In this document: positions 6,961 to 9,452 of the stretch, one piece after another
Numbering within the stretch: position 1 is the first letter of the stretch
How the letters are laid out: each line of letters starts with the position of its first letter
Translations under genes and position numbers: made by a program
The notes under the pieces: model-generated
Databases searched by the model: none
What the model was told of the DNA's origin: nothing
The model's input: the letters and a program-made list of their open reading frames with translations, nothing else
Origin: Coriobacteriaceae bacterium
GTDB taxonomy: Bacteria > Actinomycetota > Coriobacteriia > Coriobacteriales > UMGS124
Direction of reading: 5' to 3'
Assembly (NCBI GenBank): GCA_019420325.1
Contig: JAHZHK010000053.1
Location: 9,173-18,624 of the forward strand
DNA length: 9,452 nucleotides

Positions 6961-7068
6961 ATGCCAGCGACAATGGGCAGAAACGCCGAGGAAAAGCACC
7001 GCACTAGCTCGGCTGTAAAAGACCGCGTGACTGAGATTTGCTCCCAGTGGGAGCCGGGCCTCTCATGA
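6961..7068 (+). CDS. Small ORF of 35 residues with a strong ribosome binding site, unknown function
   Basis: ATG 6961 is preceded by AAAGGAGA ending five bases upstream, one of the best Shine-Dalgarno matches in the window. The frame runs 35 codons to TGA at 7066. The product is hydrophilic and charged (starts MPATMGRNAEEKH, ends SQWEPGLS), with no membrane segment or known motif. It could be a genuine small protein, or the surviving N-terminus of a larger gene lost from this scarred stretch. Two short dyads lie at its end: CTCCC-AGT-GGGAG at 7041-7053 and TCTCATGAGA at 7061-7070, without a T run. Bases 7069-7203 after it show nothing recognisable. Confidence 0.35.
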   Translation: MPATMGRNAEEKHRTSSAVKDRVTEICSQWEPGLS

Positions 7069-7203
7069 GACCTGCAAGCAAGACCACAACCAGCTCCTAT
7101 AGAACAAGGCGCCTCGCACGAAGCGGATATGGCATCCACATCGCCAACTCCTTCACCGAACTCGGATTCGGCCACCCATCCTCTTTGCATCTTCGATACA
7201 TTC

Positions 7204-7232
7204 TTGATTAGACATACTATAAAGCCTATAAT
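7204..7232 (+). promoter_or_regulatory. Sigma-70-type promoter for the AAA15-RloB operon
   Basis: TTGATT at 7204-7209 and a perfect TATAAT at 7227-7232 are separated by exactly 17 bases. Transcription would start near 7239, leaving a leader of about 48 bases before the ATPase ATG. The surrounding DNA is AT-rich compared with the rest of the window. Confidence 0.75.
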
Positions 7233-7286
7233 CACCAGAAAATTCTGAATAACGGTTCTAAATCTATGAAAAGGATGTTGAGGGCG

Positions 7287-8504
7287 ATGCTTTGCCAGTT
7301 CACCTTCAAGAACTACCGGTCTTATCGCGACGAAACGGAACTGTCCATGCAAGCGACGCCGATGAAGGAATTCAGCCGCTCCCTCATCGAGTGCGCCGAC
7401 GGACAGAGTTTCCTGCCCGTAGCCGCCGTGTACGGTCCCAACGCCGGCGGCAAGTCAAACCTACTCGAGGCGCTCGACTACGTGCGTTCGGCGGTAGCGA
7501 GGCCCGTCTGGCTGCTGTCTGCTCGCTCAGATGCCCCCGAAAACGGGCGCCCTTCAATGGCCCGGTGCTCGGCCTTCGAGTTCGACGAGGTCTCTTCCGC
7601 CGAGCCCACCGAGTTCGAACTCTATTACCGCGCAGGCGAGCACGAGTACCGCTACGCCCTCTCCGTGCACGCCAATGAAATCGTGTCCGAAGGTCTGTGG
7701 AGACGCAAGCTGGGTGCGTCGCGCACGGCAATACTGTTCGAGCGCGAGGGCACCGACGTCGAACTCGGACCATCCCTGCGCAAGCTCGCCACGGCCGCGA
7801 CGTTCAACCCGTACCTGCCCTACCTGTCATTCCTCTGCATCAACTTTGACACCCCAGTCATCAGGGAAGCAGCGAGTTGGTTCCTCAACGGCGTATTCCT
7901 CAACTACAACAGCTCGTATCTGGAGCGCGCGCTCGAACAGATGCTGGACGAGGACGACTCGCCGGAGGTCACGAGGTTCCTGCGCGCCGTCGACGTACGC
8001 ATCGACGGCTTCAGGGTCGAAAAGGCCGCCGAGGAGCATCGCCAGAGAGTCTTCGTGAGGCACGCCGTGGGCGGAAAGGATTATGAGTTGCGCCTCTCAG
8101 AGGAGTCTGCCGGCACCCAAAAGCTCATGGGGCTGGCCTCGTTCCTACTGGCGGCGCTGGAGCGCGGCGGCACCGTAGTGGTCGACGAACTCGACGCCAA
8201 ACTGCACCCAAAGCTGCTGCGCTACGTGATTTTGCTGTTCAAAGACCCTGAGATCAACAAGAACGGCGCACAGCTCATCTTCTCTTCTCAGGATGTCTCT
8301 ACAATGCGCAACGACGTGTTCCGCCGCGACGAGATCTGGTTCGCCGCACGAGATGAAGACGCGGCCAGCCAGCTGTGGTCGCTGGCCGACATCCGCGAAG
8401 CTAACGGGAATCTGGTCAGTAAAAACGCCGCGTTCGACAAGCAGTACCTGTCTGGCCGCTACGGTGCCGACCCATACCTCGCACGCATCGAGGAGTGGGA
8501 TTGA
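7287..8504 (+). CDS. AAA15-family ATPase, RloA/AbiLi-like (defence-associated)
   Basis: This 405-residue protein is an AAA15/ABC-type ATPase of the kind paired with RloB. MLCQFTFKNYRSYRDE at the N-terminus is the usual first strand and helix. Walker A GPNAGGKS is at 50-57, the signature-like LSEESAGTQKLMGL at 270-283, and Walker B TVVVDELDAKLHP at 296-308. The switch position reads IFSSQD (331-336), with Gln where His (THD/SHD) is common. RRDEIWF (346-352) and LSGRYGADPYL (388-398) are conserved near the end. The start chosen is ATG 7287, with AAGGA 11 bases upstream. ATGs at 7266 and 7275 are in frame but have no well-placed ribosome binding site and extend past the family start. A strong promoter lies upstream, and the stop codon is one base from the RloB start, so the two act together. 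In AbiL-type abortive infection the ATPase is thought to sense the phage; this role is inferred here. Confidence 0.92.
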   Translation: MLCQFTFKNYRSYRDETELSMQATPMKEFSRSLIECADGQSFLPVAAVYGPNAGGKSNLLEALDYVRSAVARPVWLLSARSDAPENGRPSMARCSAFEFDEVSSAEPTEFELYYRAGEHEYRYALSVHANEIVSEGLWRRKLGASRTAILFEREGTDVELGPSLRKLATAATFNPYLPYLSFLCINFDTPVIREAASWFLNGVFLNYNSSYLERALEQMLDEDDSPEVTRFLRAVDVRIDGFRVEKAAEEHRQRVFVRHAVGGKDYELRLSEESAGTQKLMGLASFLLAALERGGTVVVDELDAKLHPKLLRYVILLFKDPEINKNGAQLIFSSQDVSTMRNDVFRRDEIWFAARDEDAASQLWSLADIREANGNLVSKNAAFDKQYLSGRYGADPYLARIEEWD

Positions 8505-8505
8505 G

Positions 8506-9174
8506 ATGGCTGCGAAAAAGGCAAAGAGCTGGCGCAGCGGTAAGCGCGAGGGACGTTCGCGCATGGTGCAAATGACACATCACCTCGTGGTGAGCGAGGG
8601 GAAAGAAACCGAGCCTCGTTACTTTGAGGGTCTGAGGTCCGCATTAAGCGCGGCGAACAATCGCAAGATTGCGGTCGTCGTCAAGGGCACTGGCAAGCAT
8701 ACGCTCGATTTACTCGACTTCGCCGTTGAGTACTGCCGTTACGCGCCCGAGACATTCGACCATGTATGGCTCGTGTTTGACAAAGATGATTTTCCAGAGA
8801 CCGATTTCAACGTAATGGAGCGAAAGTGTGCCGAGTCCTCCGATGAGTCGAGGACCTTCCATGCACTTTGGTCGAACCCCTGCTTCGAATTGTGGCTGCT
8901 CCTGCACCTGCGCTACACGACCGCGCCAATGACGGCCGCAGAGTGCCAGCATGCCCTCGCGCAGGCCATGTCAAAAGACTTGGGCACCAAGTACCGCAAG
9001 AACCTCGATGGACTATTCGTCCTGATCGACGGCCGCAGGGCCGAGGCACTGCAGGGCGTGACGAGCTTGGCTGAGCACCATGAAAAGCTGGGCAACACCA
9101 AAGCGTCGAAGCAAAACCCCGCAACCAAGGTCGGTGAAATATTCGCCGAAATAGGACCCTACCTGGTCGGCTAA
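8506..9174 (+). CDS. rloB: RloB family protein (AbiLii-like, TOPRIM-type nuclease candidate)
   Basis: This 222-residue protein matches RloB, the usual partner of AAA15 ATPases. It has a basic N-terminus, then LVVSEGKETEPRYFEGL (27-43), the family hallmark. VWLVFDKDDF (87-96) follows, giving a Glu (E31) plus DxDD pattern like the metal-binding residues of TOPRIM nucleases. SNPCFELWLLLHL (123-135) and NPATKV (204-209) are further conserved blocks. The start is ATG 8506, one base after the ATPase stop, with AGGAG ten bases upstream. An open frame reaching back to 8293 is only overlap with the ATPase. RloB was named from genes linked to type I restriction loci in Campylobacter, and AbiLii of the lactococcal AbiL system is a homologue. 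No restriction genes are in this window. It is probably the effector of the pair, but its target is unknown. Confidence 0.93.
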   Translation: MAAKKAKSWRSGKREGRSRMVQMTHHLVVSEGKETEPRYFEGLRSALSAANNRKIAVVVKGTGKHTLDLLDFAVEYCRYAPETFDHVWLVFDKDDFPETDFNVMERKCAESSDESRTFHALWSNPCFELWLLLHLRYTTAPMTAAECQHALAQAMSKDLGTKYRKNLDGLFVLIDGRRAEALQGVTSLAEHHEKLGNTKASKQNPATKVGEIFAEIGPYLVG

Positions 9175-9196
9175 CCCCGAGCGCCGCCTGCCCCCC

Positions 9197-9243
9197 AACC
9201 GCAAAGCGGCCGCGGGCGCGGGGCGCCGGCGGCCGCTTCGGTT
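9197..9243. terminator. Very strong bidirectional hairpin between convergent genes
   Basis: AAGCGGCCGC at 9204-9213 pairs perfectly with GCGGCCGCTT at 9229-9238. The helix extends outward through AACCG (9197-9201) and CGGTT (9239-9243) across a two-base bulge. The loop itself folds, GGCGC at 9215-9219 with GCGCC at 9223-9227, so nearly the whole 47 bases is paired. There is no long T run on either strand. It lies 22 bases after the rloB stop and 26 bases after the stop of the gene on the other strand, which fits a shared terminator. Confidence 0.65.
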
Positions 9244-9269
9244 CGCGGGTGTGTTCGGTTCGCTCGCCC

Positions 9270-9452
9270 CTAGCCCTGGGCCAAAGGCGTCTGGTGGTAC
9301 TCGAGCTCGGCGGCGCCGGGGGCGACGGTGACGCTGTAGGTCACGGTGGCGCTCTCCTGGGCGTAGAGGTTGACGCTGCCCACCCACACCTCGTGGCCGT
9401 AGAGGGTCGACTGCACGAACTCGCCGGTGCCGTTGCTCACCGCGGCGCCGGA
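9270..9452 (-). CDS. C-terminus of a probable DUF4012 protein, cut by the window edge
   Basis: Sixty C-terminal codons are visible, ending in TAG at 9270-9272. The text includes SNGTGEF, STLYGHEVWVGSVNLYA, ESATVTYSVTVAPGA and a tail ending TPLAQG. This beta-rich end resembles the C-terminus of large secreted or membrane-anchored DUF4012 proteins of Coriobacteria, recognised from memory rather than an alignment. Most of the protein lies beyond base 9452. It is transcribed toward rloB and is separated from it by the hairpin. It probably marks the return to ordinary chromosomal genes after the accessory region. Confidence 0.55.
   Translation of the reverse strand, partial: SGAAVSNGTGEFVQSTLYGHEVWVGSVNLYAQESATVTYSVTVAPGAAELEYHQTPLAQG

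Noticed and set aside
7041..7070. Terminator from the CTCCC/GGGAG hairpin and TCTCATGAGA palindrome
   Set aside because: Stems are only five pairs and no T run follows; they may be chance dyads.
7129..7248. 39-codon plus-strand ORF before the AAA15 gene
   Set aside because: It lacks a ribosome binding site and overlaps the promoter; its Ser/Thr/Pro-rich text looks non-coding.

Overview
The window most likely comes from a high-GC Coriobacteriia genome, probably Eggerthellaceae. This is inferred from gene types, not from a search. The left edge carries a multi-pass membrane protein ending in a LuxR helix-turn-helix domain, a receptor type that is greatly expanded in that class. The right edge carries the C-terminus of what looks like a DUF4012 protein, also common there. 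No rRNA, tRNA, CRISPR array or complete insertion sequence was found.

Layout. 2-847 (+): C-terminal part of a membrane LuxR-family regulator. 848-1419: an intergenic stretch with the C-terminal scrap of a deleted DUF4143-type ATPase (948-1139, -), a 23-bp direct repeat array where that gene's 5' side would be, and a dyad (1247-1266) ahead of the next gene. 1420-2196 (+): ZIP-family metal transporter. 2381-3718 (-): intact AAA_14/DUF4143 ATPase with a nuclease-like C-terminus. Upstream of it, 3757-3987 holds an exact 33-bp-period array of seven units, each with its own short inverted repeat. 4054-5649 (-): AAA-ATPase-like/DUF1703 protein with a PD-(D/E)XK C-terminus. 5747-6535 (-): DUF3825 protein. 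6536-7203: mostly non-coding, with a cluster of TGTAAGTTT-type motifs and one small ORF. 7204-9174 (+): a strong promoter and a two-gene operon of an AAA15 ATPase (RloA/AbiLi-like) and RloB (AbiLii-like). 9197-9243: a very strong hairpin between convergent genes. 9270-9452 (-): partial DUF4012-like gene.

How it fits together. Between the two ordinary edge genes lies an accessory region rich in P-loop ATPases joined to nuclease-like domains: one DUF4143 relic, one intact DUF4143 gene, one DUF1703 gene, and a RloA-RloB pair resembling the AbiL abortive-infection system. This suggests a defence or selfish-element hotspot. The ZIP transporter is the clear metabolic outlier. The most unusual signal is that both the intact DUF4143 gene and the relic have a fixed-period direct repeat array immediately upstream. 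In the intact case the variable parts of the units differ in sequence yet keep a short inverted repeat in every unit, which points to a structured or protein-bound element rather than random satellite DNA.
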